Shown here piece by piece: positions 47,601 through 60,210 of a stretch of DNA of 64,000 nucleotides; position 1 is the first letter of the stretch; each line of letters begins with the position of its first letter. The notes under the pieces are model-generated. The model was not told the DNA's origin. It was given only the letters and a program-made list of their open reading frames with translations, and ran no database searches. The translations under genes were made by a program, and so were the position numbers. The stretch comes from Rhyzopertha dominica (taxonomy: Eukaryota > Arthropoda > Insecta > Coleoptera > Bostrichidae), in assembly GCA_025024175.1 (NCBI GenBank), contig QCXZ01000086.1, forward strand, positions 17,512,245 through 17,576,244, written 5' to 3'.

Positions 47601-47717
47601 GGTAGGTTGTGTTCACCATTTAATTAAATAAATGGTCTTTTTCTTGATTTGTTACGTTTTATTGAGTGGTTCTACAAAATACTGATAATGAATTATTGTA
47701 TATGTAACACTGGATTA
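44455..47717. repeat. Satellite array A, period ~436 bp, nine diverged units
   Basis: The anchor TTACGTTTTATTGA or TTCCGTTTTATTGA recurs near 44501, 44851, 45287, 45723, 46135, 46440, 46849, 47210 and 47652. The two central intervals are 436 bp each and the outer ones 305-442 bp through deletions. Central units carry a perfect 22-bp palindrome made of CTGAGTTGTGA and its complement (45238-45259, 45674-45695), degenerate in outer units. Each unit also has GTAGAATAAAAAAAGTACC-type sequence and a GTTGTTGCTGGTGTTGAA segment. Minus-strand frames of 69-78 codons recur because the repeat recurs. They look incidental. Confidence 0.93.
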
Positions 47718-50700
47718 CTGGACTACGCAAATATACTTCATACTATTCATCAAGAAATAAGAATGAGCTGTATATGTAAAGTTCAATTCTTTTCCAAGCA
47801 GTCGCATTCATTGTTATTTGGCTATTGCACTGTGGTTGCATGAAGTGCGGTTGGAAATAGTTCTTTAGTGGACCTAATATTATCACATTAATTCAACTGT
47901 GTTTATTTTTTATTACCAACTGTTATTACCATTTATCTAGACATCGAAAGCATATACAGGCTACAAACAAAACTATTCATCAAGAAATAAGCATGAGCTG
48001 TATATGTAAAGTTCAATTCTTTTCCAAGCAGTCGCATTCATTGCCGNGTGAAGTCTGGTTGGAAGTAGTTCTTTAGTGGATCTAATATCATCACAATAAT
48101 TTAACTATGTTTATTTTTTATTCCCAACTGTTATTACCATTTATCTAGACATCGAAAGCATATAAATGCTACAACCAATAAAACTATTCATCAAGAAATA
48201 AGCATGAGCTGTATATGTAAAGTTCAATTCTTTTTCAAGCAGTCGCATTCATTGTTATTTGGCTATTGCGTTGTGGTTGTGTGAAGTCCGGTTGGAAATA
48301 GTTCTCTAGTGGATATAATATCATCGCAATAATTCAACTATGTCTATTTTTTATTACCAACTGCTATTTCAATTTATCTAGACATCGAAAGCATATAAAG
48401 GCTACAAACAAAAAAAAAACTATTCATTAAGAAATAAGCATGAGCTGTATATGTAAAGGTCAATTCTTTTCCAAGGAGTCGCATTCATTGTTATTTGGCT
48501 TTTGCACTGTGGTTGCGTGAAGTCCGGTTGGAAATAGTTCTTTAGTGGATATAATATCACAATAATTCAACTATGTTTATTGTTTATTACCAACTGTTAT
48601 TTCTATTTATCTAGACATCGAAAACACATAAAGGCTACAAACAATGAAACTATTCATCGAGAAATGAGCATGAGCTGTATATGTAAAGTTCAATTCTTTT
48701 CCAAGCAGTCGCATTCATTGTTATTTGGCTACTGCACTGTGCCTGCGTGAAGTCCGGTTGGAAATAATTCTTTAGTGGACCTAATATTATCACAATAATT
48801 CAACTATGTTTATTTTTATTTCCAACTGTTGTTTCCATTTATCTAGACATCGAAAGCATATAAAGGCTACAGACAATAAAACTATTCATCAAGAAATAAG
48901 CATGAGCTGTATATGTAAAGTTCAATTGTTTTCCAAGGAGTCACATTCATTGTTATTTGGCTATTGCACTGTGGTTGCGTCAAGTCCGGTTGGAAATAGT
49001 TCTATATTGGACCTAATATTATTGTAATAATTCAACTATGTTTATTTTCTATTACCAACTGTTATTTTCATTTATCTAGACATCAAAAGCATATAAAGGT
49101 TACAAACAATGAAACTATTCTTCAAGAAATAAGCATGAGCTGTATATGTAAAGTGTAATTCTTTTCCAAGCAGTCGCATTCATTGTTACTTGGCTATTAC
49201 ACTGCGGTTGCGTGAAGTCCGGTTGGAAATAGTTCTTTAGTGGACATAATATTATCGCAATAATTCAACTATGTTTATTTTCTATTACCAACTGTTATTT
49301 TCATTTATCTAGACACCAAAAGCATATAAAGGCTACAAACAATGAAACTATTCATCAAGAAATGTGCATGAGCTGTATATGTAAAGTTAAATTCTTTTCC
49401 AAGCAGTAGCATTCATTGTTACTTGGCTATTACACTGCGGTTGCGTGAAGTCTGGTTGGAAATAGTTCTTTAGTGGACATAATATTATCTCAATAATTCA
49501 ACTATATTTATTATCTATTACCAACTGTTATTTTCATTTATCTAGACATCAAAAGCATATAAAGGCTATAAACAATGAAACTATTCATCAAGAAATGAGC
49601 ATGAGCTGTATATGTAAAGTTCAATTCTTTTCCAAGCAGTAGCATTCATTGTTACTTGGCTATTACACTGCGGTTGCGTGAAGTCCGGTTGGAAATAGTT
49701 CTTTAGTGGACATAATATCGCAATAATTCAACTATGTTTATTTTCTATTACCAACTGTTATTTTCATTTATCTAGACATCAAAAGCATATAGAGGCTACA
49801 AACAATGAAACTATTCATCAAGAAATGAGCATGAGTTGTATATGTAAAGTTCAATTCTTTTCCAAGCAGTCACATTCATTGTTACTTGGCTATTACACTG
49901 CGGTTGCGTGAAGTCCGGTTGGAAATAGTTCTTTAGTGGACATAATATTATCGCAATAATTCAACTATGTTTATTTTCTATTACCAACTGTTATTTTCAT
50001 TTATCTAGACATCAAAAGCATATAAAGGCTACAAACAATGAAACTATTCATCAAGAAATGAGCATGAGCTGTATATGTAAAGTTCAATTCTTTTCCAAGC
50101 AGTCACATTCATTGTTACTTGGCTATTACATTGCGGTTGCGTGAAGTCCGGTTGGAAATAGTTCTTTAGTGGACATAATATTATCGCAATAATTCAACTA
50201 TGTTTATTTTCTATTACCAACTGTTATTTTCATTTATCTAGACATCAAAAGCATATAAAGGCTACAAACAATGAAACTATTCATCAAGAAATGAGCATGA
50301 GCTGTATATGTAAAGTTAAATTCTTTTCCAAGCAGTANCANTCTTTGTTACTTGGCTATTACANTGCGGTTGCGTGAAGTCCGGTTGGAAATAGTTCTTT
50401 AGTGGACATAATATTATCGCAATAATTCAACTATGTTTATTTTCTATTACCAACTGTTATTTTCATTTATCTAGACATCAAAGGNATATAAAGGCTACAA
50501 ACAATGAAACTATTCATCAAGAAATGAGCATGAGCTGTGTATGTAAAGTTAAATTCTTTTCCAAGCAGTAGCATTCATTGTTACTTGCCTATTACACTGC
50601 GGTTGCGTGAAGTCCGGTTAGAAATAGTTCTTTAGTGGACATAATATCGCAATAATTCAACTATGTTTATTTTCTATTACCAACTGTTATTTTCATTTAT

Positions 50701-53700
50701 CTAGACATCAAAAGCATATAAAGGCTACAAACAATGAAACTATTCATCAAGAAATGAGCATGAGCTGTATATGTAAAGTTCAATTCTTTTCCAAGCAGTC
50801 GCTTTCATTGTTACTTGGCTATTACACTGCGGTTGCGTGAAGTCCGGTTGGAAATAGTTCTTTAGTGGACATAATATTATCGCAATAATTCAACTATGTT
50901 TATTTTCTATTACCAACTGTTATTTTCATTTATCTAGACATCAAAAGCCTATAAAGGCTACAAACAATGAAACTATTCATCAAGAAATGAGCATGAGCTG
51001 TGTGTGTAAAGTTAAATTCTTTTCCAAGCAGTCGCATTCATTGTTACTTGGCTATTACACTGCGGTTGCGTGAAGTCCGGTTGGAAATAGTTCTTTAGTG
51101 GACATAATATTATCGTAATAATTCAAGTGTGTTTATTTTCTATTACCAACTGTTATTTTCATTTATCTAGACATCATAAGCATATAAAGGCTACAAACAA
51201 TGAAACTATTCATCAAGAAATGAGCATGAGCTGTATATGTAAAGTTCAATTCTTTTCCAAGCAGTCACATTCATTGTTACTTGGCCATTACACTGCGGTT
51301 GCGTGAAGTCCGGTTGGAAATAGTTCTTTAGTGGACATAATATTATCTCAATAATTCAACTATATTTATTATCTATTACCAACTGTTATTTTCATTTATC
51401 TAGACATCAAAAACATATAAAGGCTACAAACAATGAAACTATTCATCAAGAAATGAGCATGAGCTGTATATGTAAAGGTCAATTCTTTTCCAAGCAGTCG
51501 CATTCATTGTTACTTGGCTATAACACTGCGGTTGCGTGAAGTCCGGTTGGAAATAGTTCTTTAGTGGACATAATATTATCGCAATAATTCAACTATGTTT
51601 ATTTTCTATTACCAACTGTTAATTTCATTTATCTAGACATCAAAAGCATATAAATGTTACAAACAATGAAACTATTCATCAAGAAATAAGCATGAACTGA
51701 ATATGTAAAGTTCAATTCTTTTCCAAGCAGTCGCATTCATTGTTACTTGGCTATTACACTGCGGTTGCGTGAAGTCCGGTTGGAAATAGTTCTTTAGTGG
51801 ACATAATATTATCTCAATAATTCAACTATGTTTATTTTCTATTACCAACTGTTATTTTCATTTATCTAGACATCAAAAGCATATAAAGGCTACAAACAAT
51901 GAAACTATTCATCAAGAAATGAGCATGAGCTGTATATGTAAAGTTCATTTCTTTTCCAAGCAGTCGCATTCATTGTTACTTGGCTATTACACTGCGGTTG
52001 CGTGAAGTCCGGTTGGAAATAGTTCTTTAGTGGACATAATATTATCTCAATAATTCAACTATGTTTATTTTCTATTACCAACTGTTATTTTCATTTATCT
52101 AGACATCAAAAGCATATAAAGGCTACAAACAATGAAACTATTCATCAAGAAATGAGCATGAGCGGTATATGTAAAGTTCAATTCTTTTCCAAGCAGTCAC
52201 ATTCATTGTTACTTGGCTATTACACTGCGGTTGCGTGAAGTCCGGTTGGAAATAGTTCTTTAGTGGACATAATATTATCGCAATAATTCAACTATGTCTA
52301 TTTTGTATTACCAACTGTTATTTTCATTTATCTAGACATCAAAAGCATATAAAGGCTACAAACAATGAAACTATTCATCAAGAAATGAGCATGAGCTGTA
52401 TATGTAAAGTTATATTCTTTTCCAAGCAGTAGCATTCATTGTTACTTGGCTATTACACTGCGGTTGCGTGAAGTCCGGTTGGAAATAGTTCTTTAGTGGA
52501 CATAATATTATCGCAATAATTCAACTATGTTTATTTTCTATTACCAACTGTTATTTTCATTTATCTAGACATCAAAAGCATATAAAGGCTACAAACAATG
52601 AAACTATTCATCAAGAAATGAGCATGAGCTGTGTATGTAAAGTTAAATTCTTTTCCAAGCAGTAGCATTCATTGTTACTTGGCTATTACACTGCGGTTGC
52701 GTGAAGTCCGGTTGGAAATAGTTCTTTAGTGGACATAATATCGCAATAATTCAACTATGTTTATTTTCTATTACCAACTGTTATTTTCATTTATCTAGAC
52801 ATCAAAAGCATATAAAGGCTACAAACAATGAAACTATTCATCAAGAAATGAGCATGAGCTGTATATGTAAAGGTCAATTCTTTTCCAAGCAGTCGCATTC
52901 ATTGTTACTTGGCTATTACACTGCGGTTGCGTGAAGTCCGGTTGGAAATAGTTCTTTAGTGGACATAATATTATCGCAATAATTCAACTATGTTTATTTT
53001 CTATTACCAACTGTTAATTTCATTTATCTAGACATCAAAAGCATATAAAGGTTACAAACAATGAAACTATTCATCAAGAAATAAGCATGAACTGAATATG
53101 TAAAGTTCAATTCTTTTCCAAGCAGTCACATTCATTGTTGCTTGGCTATTACACTGCGGTTGCGTGAAGTCCGGTTGGAAATAGTTCTTTAGTGGACATA
53201 ATATTATCGCAATAATTCAACTATGTTTATTTTCTATTACCAACTGTTATTTTCATTTATCTAGACATCAAAAGCATATAAAAGGCTACAAACAATGAAA
53301 CTATTCATCAAGAAATGAGCATGAGCTGTATATGTAAAGTTCAATTCTTTTCCAAGCAGTCACATTCATTGTTACTTGGCTATTACACTGCGGTTGAGTG
53401 AAGTCCGGTTGGAAATAGTTCTTTAGTGGACATAATATCATCGCAATAATTCAACTATGTTTATTTTCTATTACCAACTGTTATTTTTCATTTATCTAGA
53501 CATCAAAAGCATATAAAGGCTACAAACAATGAAACTATTCATCAAGAAATGAGCATGAGCTGTATATGTAAAGTTCAATTCTTTTCCAAGGAGTCGCATT
53601 CATTGTTATTTGGCTATTGCACTGTGGTTGCGTGAAGTCCGGTTGGAAATAGTTCTTTAGTGGACATAATATTATCGCAATAATTCAACTATGTTTATTT

Positions 53701-56700
53701 TCTATTACCAACTGTTATTTTCATTTATCTAGACATCAAAAGCATATAAAGGTTACAAACAATGAAACTATTCATCAAGAAATAAGCATGAGCTGTATAT
53801 GTAAAGTTCAATCTTTTCCAAGCAGTAGCATTCATTGTTACTTGGCTATTACACTGCGGTTGCGTGAAGTCCGGTTGGAAATAGTTCTTTGGTGGACATA
53901 ATATTATCGCAATAATTCAACTATGTTTATTTTCTATTACCAACTGTTATTTTCATTTATCTAGACATCAAAAGCATATAAAGGCTACAAACAATGAAAC
54001 TATTCATCAAGAAATGAGCATGAGCTGTATATGTAAAATTAAATTCTTTTCCAAGCAGTAGCATTCATTGTTACTTGGCTATTACACTGCGGTTGCTTGA
54101 AGTCCGGTTGGAAATAGTTCTTTAGTGGACATAATATTATCGCAATAATTCAACTATGTTTATTTTCTATTACCAAGTGTTATTTTCATTTATCTAGACA
54201 TCAAAAGCATATAAAGGCTACAAACAATGAAACTATTCATCAAGAAATGAGCATGAGCTGTATATGTAAAGTTAAATTCTTTTCCAAGCAGTAGCATTCA
54301 TTGTTACTTGGCTATTACACTGCGGTTGCGTGAAGTCCGGTTGGAAATAGTTCTTTAGTGGACATAATATTATCGCAATAATTCAACTATGTTTATTTTC
54401 TATTACCAACTGTTATTTTCATTTATCTAGACATCAAAAGCATATAAAGGTTACAAACAATGAAACTATTCATCAAGAATTAAGCATGAACTGTATATGT
54501 AATGTTCAATTCTTTTCCAAGCAGTCACATTCATTGTTACTTGGCTATTACACTGCGGTTGCGTGAAGTCCGGTTGGAAATAGTTCTTTAGTGGACATAA
54601 TATTATCGCAATAATTCAACTATGTTTATTTTCTATTACCAACTGTTATTTTCATTTATCTAGACATCAAAAGCATATAAAGGCTACAAACATTGAAACT
54701 ATTCATCAAGAAATGAGCATGAGCTGTATATGTAAAGTTCAATTCTTTTCCAAGCAGTCACATTCATTGTTACTTGGCTATTACACTGCGGTTGCGTGAA
54801 GTCCGGTTGGAAATAGTTCTTTAGTGGACATAATATTATCGCAATAATTCAACTATGTTTATTTTCTATTACCAACTGTTATTTTCATTTATCTAGACAT
54901 CAAAAGCATATAAAGGCTACAAACAATGAAACTATTCATCAAGAAATGAGCATGAGCTGTATATGTAAAGTTCAATTCTTTTCCAAGCAGTCACATTCAA
55001 TGTTACTTGGCTATTACACTGCGGTTGCGTGAAGTCCGGTTGGAAATAGTTCTTTAGTGGACATAATATTATCGCAATAATTCAACTATATTTATTTTCT
55101 ATTACCAACTGTTATTTTCATTTATCTAGACATCAAAAGCATATAAAGGTTACAAACAATGAAACTATTCATCAAGAAATNAGCATGAGCTGTATANGTA
55201 AAGTTCAATTCTTTTCCAAGCAGTAGCATTCATTGTTACTTGGGCTATTACACTGCGGTTGCGTGAAGTCCGGTTGGAAATAGTTCTTTNGTGGACATAA
55301 TATTATCGCAATAATTCAACTATGTTTATTTTCTATTACCAACTGTTATTTTCATTTATCTAGACATCAAAAGCATATAAAGGCTACAAACAATGAAACT
55401 ATTCATCAAGAAATGAGCATGAGCTGTATATGTAAAATTAAATTCTTTTCCAAGCAGTAGCATTCATTGTTACTTGGCTATTACACTGCGGTTGCTTGAA
55501 GTCCGGTTGGAAATAGTTCTTTAGTGGACATAATATTATCGCAATAATTCAACTATGTTTATTTTCTATTACCAAGTGTTATTTTCATTTATCTAGACAT
55601 CAAAAGCATATAAAGGCTACAAACAATGAAACTATTCATCAAGAAATGAGCATGAGCTGTATATGTAAAGTTAAATTCTTTTCCAAGCAGTAGCATTCAT
55701 TGTTACTTGGCTATTACACTGCGGTTGCGTGAAGTCCGGTTGGAAATAGTTCTTTAGTGGACATAATATTATCGCAATAATTCAACTATGTTTATTTTCT
55801 ATTACCAACTGTTATTTTCATTTATCTAGACATCAAAAGCATATAAAGGTTACAAACAATGAAACTATTCATCAAGAAATAAGCATGAACTGTATATGTA
55901 AAGTTCAATTCTTTTCCAAGCAGTCACATTCATTGTTACTTGGCTATTACACTGCGGTTGCGTGAAGTCCGGTTGGAAATAGTTCTTTAGTGGACATAAT
56001 ATTATCGCAATAATTCATCTATGTTTATTTTCTATTACCAACTGTTATTTTCATTTATCTAGACATCAAAAGCATATAAAGGCTACAAACANTGAAACTA
56101 TTCATCAAGAAATGAGCATGAGCTGTATATGTAAAGTTCAATTCTTTTCCAAGCAGTCACATTCATTGTTACTTGGCTATTACACTGCGGTTGCGTGAAG
56201 TCCGGTTGGAAATAGTTCTTTAGTGGACATAATATTATCGCAATAATTCAACTATGTTTATTTTCTATTACCAACTGTTATTTTCATTTATCTAGACATC
56301 AAAAGCATATAAAGGCTACAAACAATGAAACTATTCATCAAGAAATGAGCATGAGCTGTATATGTAAAGTTCAATTCTTTTCCAAGCAGTCACATTCATT
56401 GTTACTTGGCTATTACACTGCGGTTGCGTGAAGTCCGGTTGGAAATAGTTCTTTAGTGGACATAATATTATCGCAATAATTCAACTATATTTATTTTCTA
56501 TTACCAACTGTTATTTTCATTTATCTAGACATCAAAAGCATATAAAGGCTACAAACAATGAAACTATTCATCAAGAAATGAGCATGAGCTGTATATGTAA
56601 AGTTCAATTCTTTTCCAAGCAGTCACATTCATTGTTACTTGGCTATTACACTGCGGTTGCGTGAAGTCCGGTTTGAAATAGTTCTTTAGTGGACATAATA

Positions 56701-57830
56701 TTATCACAATAATTCAACTATGTTTATTTTCTATTACCAACTGTTATTTTCATTTATCTAGACATCAAAAGCATATAAAGGCTACAAACAATGAAACTAT
56801 TCATCAAGAAATGAGCATGAGCTGTATATGTAAAGTTAATTTCTTTTCCAAGCAGTCGCATTCATTGTTACTTGGCTATTACACTGCGGTTGCGTGAAGT
56901 CCGGTTGGAAATAGTTCTTTAGTGGACATAATATTATCGTAATAATTCAACTATGTTTATTTTCTATTACCAACTGTTATTTTCATTTATCTAGACATCA
57001 AAAGCATATAAAGGCTACAAACAATGAAACTATTCATCAAGAAATGAGCATGAGCTGTATATGTAAAGTTCAATTCTTTTCCAAACAGTAGCATTCATTG
57101 TTACTTGGCTATTACACTGCGGTTGCGTGAAGTCCGGTTGGAAATAGTTTCTTTAGTGGACATAATATTATCGCAACAATTCAACTATGTTTATTTTCTA
57201 TTACCAACTGTTATTTTCATTTATCTAGATATCAAAAGCATATAAAGGCTACAAACAATGAAACTATTCATCAAGAAATGAGCATGAGCTGTATATGTAA
57301 AGTTCAATTCTTTCCCAAGCAGTCCCATTCATTGTTACTTGGCTATTACACTGCGGTTGCGTGACGTCTGGTTGGAAATAGTTCTTTAGTGGACATAATA
57401 TTATCGCAATAATTCAACTATGTTTATTTTCTATTACCAACTGTTATTTTCATTTATCTAGACATCAAAAGCATATAAAGGCTACAAACAATGAAACTAT
57501 TCATCAAGAAATGAGCATGAGCTGTATATGTAAAGTTCAATTCTTTTCCAAGGAGTCGCATTCATTGTTATTTGGCTATTGCACTGTGGTTGCGTGAAGT
57601 CTGGTTGGAAATAGTTTTCTAGTGGATATAATATTATCACAATAATTCAACTATGTTAATTATTTATTACCAACTGTTATTTTCATTTATATAGATATCG
57701 AAAGCATATAAAGGCTACAACATCAAGAAATAAGCATGAGCTGTATATGTAAAGATCAATTCTCTTCCAAGCAGTCGAAATCATTGTTATTTGGCTATCA
57801 CGGAGGTTGTTTGAAGTAACTGTTTAGTGG
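47718..57830. repeat. Satellite array B, period 233 bp, about 43 units
   Basis: The anchor TCTAGACATC recurs every 233 bp (for example 48382, 48615, 49080, 49313, 49546, 50009, 50242), with 230-bp variants lacking one TTA. The first unit step is shortened (47941 to 48149). Inner units (49-57.6 kb) are near-identical, while edge units are diverged, the pattern left by unequal exchange. A unit reads ACATCAAAAGCATATAAAGG, then CTACAAACAATGAAAC, GAGCATGAGCTGTATATG, TTTTCCAAGCAGT, GCGGTTGCGTGAAGTCCGG, AGTTCTTTAGTGGACAT, and CCAACTGTTATTTTC. No conserved long reading frame spans units. Confidence 0.96.
53733..56528. repeat. Higher-order repeat in array B: two tandem 6-unit blocks
   Basis: The block 53733-55129 (1397 bp) repeats as 55130-56528 (1399 bp). 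Unit-specific variants recur in the same order: GTAAAATTAAATTC (54033 and 55432), ACCAAGTGTT (54172 and 55571), AAGCATGAACTGTATATG in the fourth unit, and ACTATATTTATTTTC in the sixth. Six units of 233 bp make 1398 bp. Confidence 0.9.
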
Positions 57831-58900
57831 TCCTAATATCAAAATAATGTCACTGTTTAGTTTTTAATGTATTGTATATTTATATCTACTTTTTAGAAGG
57901 TAAATTGTTGTCTTTCTGTAAAAGCCTTTAATGGAATTCAGTAGTAATTTAGTTAAACCAGATGTCATTTGCCTGGGTGTTCATACCCCACAAGCTACTG
58001 CCCTTTTGCTGTTCTAACAACTTTTGAGTTCTCATTTGAAATTGTAAAGGTAGGTATTTTTTGTTTTCATTATTACGATTCCCTGGTATGTTCAAGGAGG
58101 TACTTTTCACATAGACTAAAGATGTAAACCAGTTGGAATTTTCGAGAATTAGAGTGTGGATGACACCATGCCATCTAGTGGCAATACGGTATCACCCACT
58201 ATCTCTGTGGAGAACTAATCTAAACGGCAGTCCATTATGCTGAGGGCGTTTAAAAACCGGCAGACGGACATTGAAAGCATGTGAAGGCTACAATCAAGAA
58301 ACTAGAATGAGCTATATATGTAAAGTTCGATTCTTTTCCAAGCAGTCGCATTCATTGCTATTTGGCTATTGCATTGTTAGTGAAGTCTGGTTCGAAATAG
58401 TTCTTTAGTGGATCTAATATTATCACAATAATTCAACTATGTATATTTTTATTACCAACCGTTATTTCCATTTATCTAGACATCGAAAGCATATAAAGGC
58501 TACAAACAATGAAACTATTTATCAAGAAATAAGCATGACCTAAATATGTAGAGTTCAATTCTCTTCCAAGCAGTCGTATTCATGATTATTTGGCTATCAC
58601 GGAGGTTGTTTGAAGTAACTGTTCAGTGGTGCTAATATCATCTCAATAGTTCCACTACGTTTAGTTTTTAATGTATTGTATATTCATATCTATTTTTTAG
58701 TAGGTAAATTCTTGTCTTTCTGTAAAATCCATTAATGGAATTCAGTAGTAATTCAGTTAAACCAGATATCATTTACCTGGGTGTTCAGACCCCAGAAGTT
58801 AATGTCCTTTTACTGTTATGACAATTTTTGGATCCTCATTTGAAATTGCAAATGTAGGTACGTTATCATTTTCATTATTAAATATCTCTGATTTGATAAA
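57700..58900. repeat. Duplicated composite segment at the right edge of array B, offset ~800 bp
   Basis: Both copies run from an array B-like half unit into GGCTATCACGGAGGTTGTTT, GTTTTTAATGTATTGTATAT, GGTAAATT(G/C)TTGTCTTTC, GGAATTCAGTAGTAATT and CCTGGGTGTTCA. Copy 1 is about 57.70-58.08 kb and copy 2 about 58.48-58.88 kb. A partial unit of array B lies between them (58271-58480), after about 190 bp of unrelated sequence. Confidence 0.85.
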
Positions 58901-58979
58901 TGGGATATTTTTCACACTGACAAAAAGAAAATTTAAATCAGTTAGAATTTGTTAGTCGATAACTTTCTATCATCTACGG

Positions 58980-59755
58980 CAATAAACATTAGCTATGTAA
59001 TAAACGTCACCAAAGGATTTCTGTTACTACTGTTGTAGCTACTGAGTTATTTTGTTGTTGGATAAGGAGTTGATCACATGGTTTATCAGTCGTATAAATT
59101 GGACAGTAGGAGAATTATAAGAAAATCTAATATAAATCCACCCTATTGCTGGGAAAACATTCTTATGTGAACTAAAAATTTCCTAGTGGTGATTGTTTGA
59201 ATGCTATAAAGAACAAATTTTCAGCATATTGTGTATGTAGTAGATAGTCTGAATAAAGTAATAATACTAATCGAAGTACAAATGGAGTATGTAAAGATCA
59301 ATCCTCATCCAAGCAGTCGCATTTCATATTGTAAATTATCTTTTATTTTCACCATAATCTCTTTATTATTTAGCTATGTTATAACCGTTAGTGATGGAGA
59401 TGCTGTTGTCTTGTTGTTGCTGCTGATGATGATGCTTAGCTGGTCATATGGTTTAGCGTTGTATAAATTTCACTGTAGGCGAATAATAATAAGAACTGTA
59501 TTAGAAATCGACCCTCTAAATTGGTAAATTTTGTATTGGTGACTGTATGGTATAGGAAACACATTCTCAGCAGTGTTCAATTCATAGCGTTGCACGTTAT
59601 TATTTGTCCCGTTACATAGATTGTGTTTAAATCGATGGCAAGATATAGACATGTCCTACATTTTTATTTATATACACTTCACTATCAACTACTATATCTA
59701 TTTGTTCAGAATTTTGAAGCATATAAAGGCTACAAACAATAAAAACATTGTTGGA
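58980..59755. repeat. Degenerate stretch holding both A-like and B-like satellite pieces
   Basis: GTTGTTGGATAAGGAGTTGATC to ACAGTAGGAGAATTATAAG (59053-59120) resembles array A. GTATGTAAAGATCAATCC and CCAAGCAGTCGCATTTCA (59290-59330) resemble array B. A second A-like piece is at 59400-59490. GAAGCATATAAAGGCTACAA and the following CAATAAAA at 59716-59745 match the array B core. It may be an old unit type from which the arrays derive. Confidence 0.65.
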
Positions 59756-60210
59756 TCGTTATAATAACCCATTATATTAATCCATTACATAACTATTTAA
59801 TATATTAATTTATAAATACATATGTATAAAGTAATTTATCACAGTTACAGCTATCTTATTTCTTAAATGCAACGTGCAATATGTACTCAATCTAACTTGC
59901 CCCATAAGAACGACCTTTTACAAGAAACTTACCACATTTTATGAAAATTGTGCAGCTGGCAAAGAGAAATAAAAATAAAACAAATATAGCCCAACATATA
60001 CAAGATCCACTGTAACCATACTATCCACTACTTCCCATGTTCGTGAACGAACGAACGAAGTGTATTACTCAGTTGCGACACAGTGAACGATCTAGTTCGT
60101 CAGGCTAAACCAAACTAGTTCTTTGACCTATAGGAAGGGCGAACGACCGAATTTGTAGCTTTTTGTGAACGGACACGGGAATTACGCCGTNCGGCCAGGC
60201 GAACGATATA

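Noticed and set aside
47649..49027. Plus-strand ORFs containing MSCICKVQFFSKQSHSLL
   Set aside because: Products of the 233-bp satellite. The frame is closed in most homogeneous units and ends by chance at different points.
47718..57830. Regular direct repeats reminiscent of a CRISPR array
   Set aside because: Units are contiguous 233-bp copies without unique spacers, in a eukaryotic transposon-rich context.
57975..58005. CCTGGGTGTTCA...CCCC resembling a tRNA T-arm
   Set aside because: No acceptor, D- or anticodon-arm complementarity and no A/B box spacing around it, in either copy of the duplicated segment.
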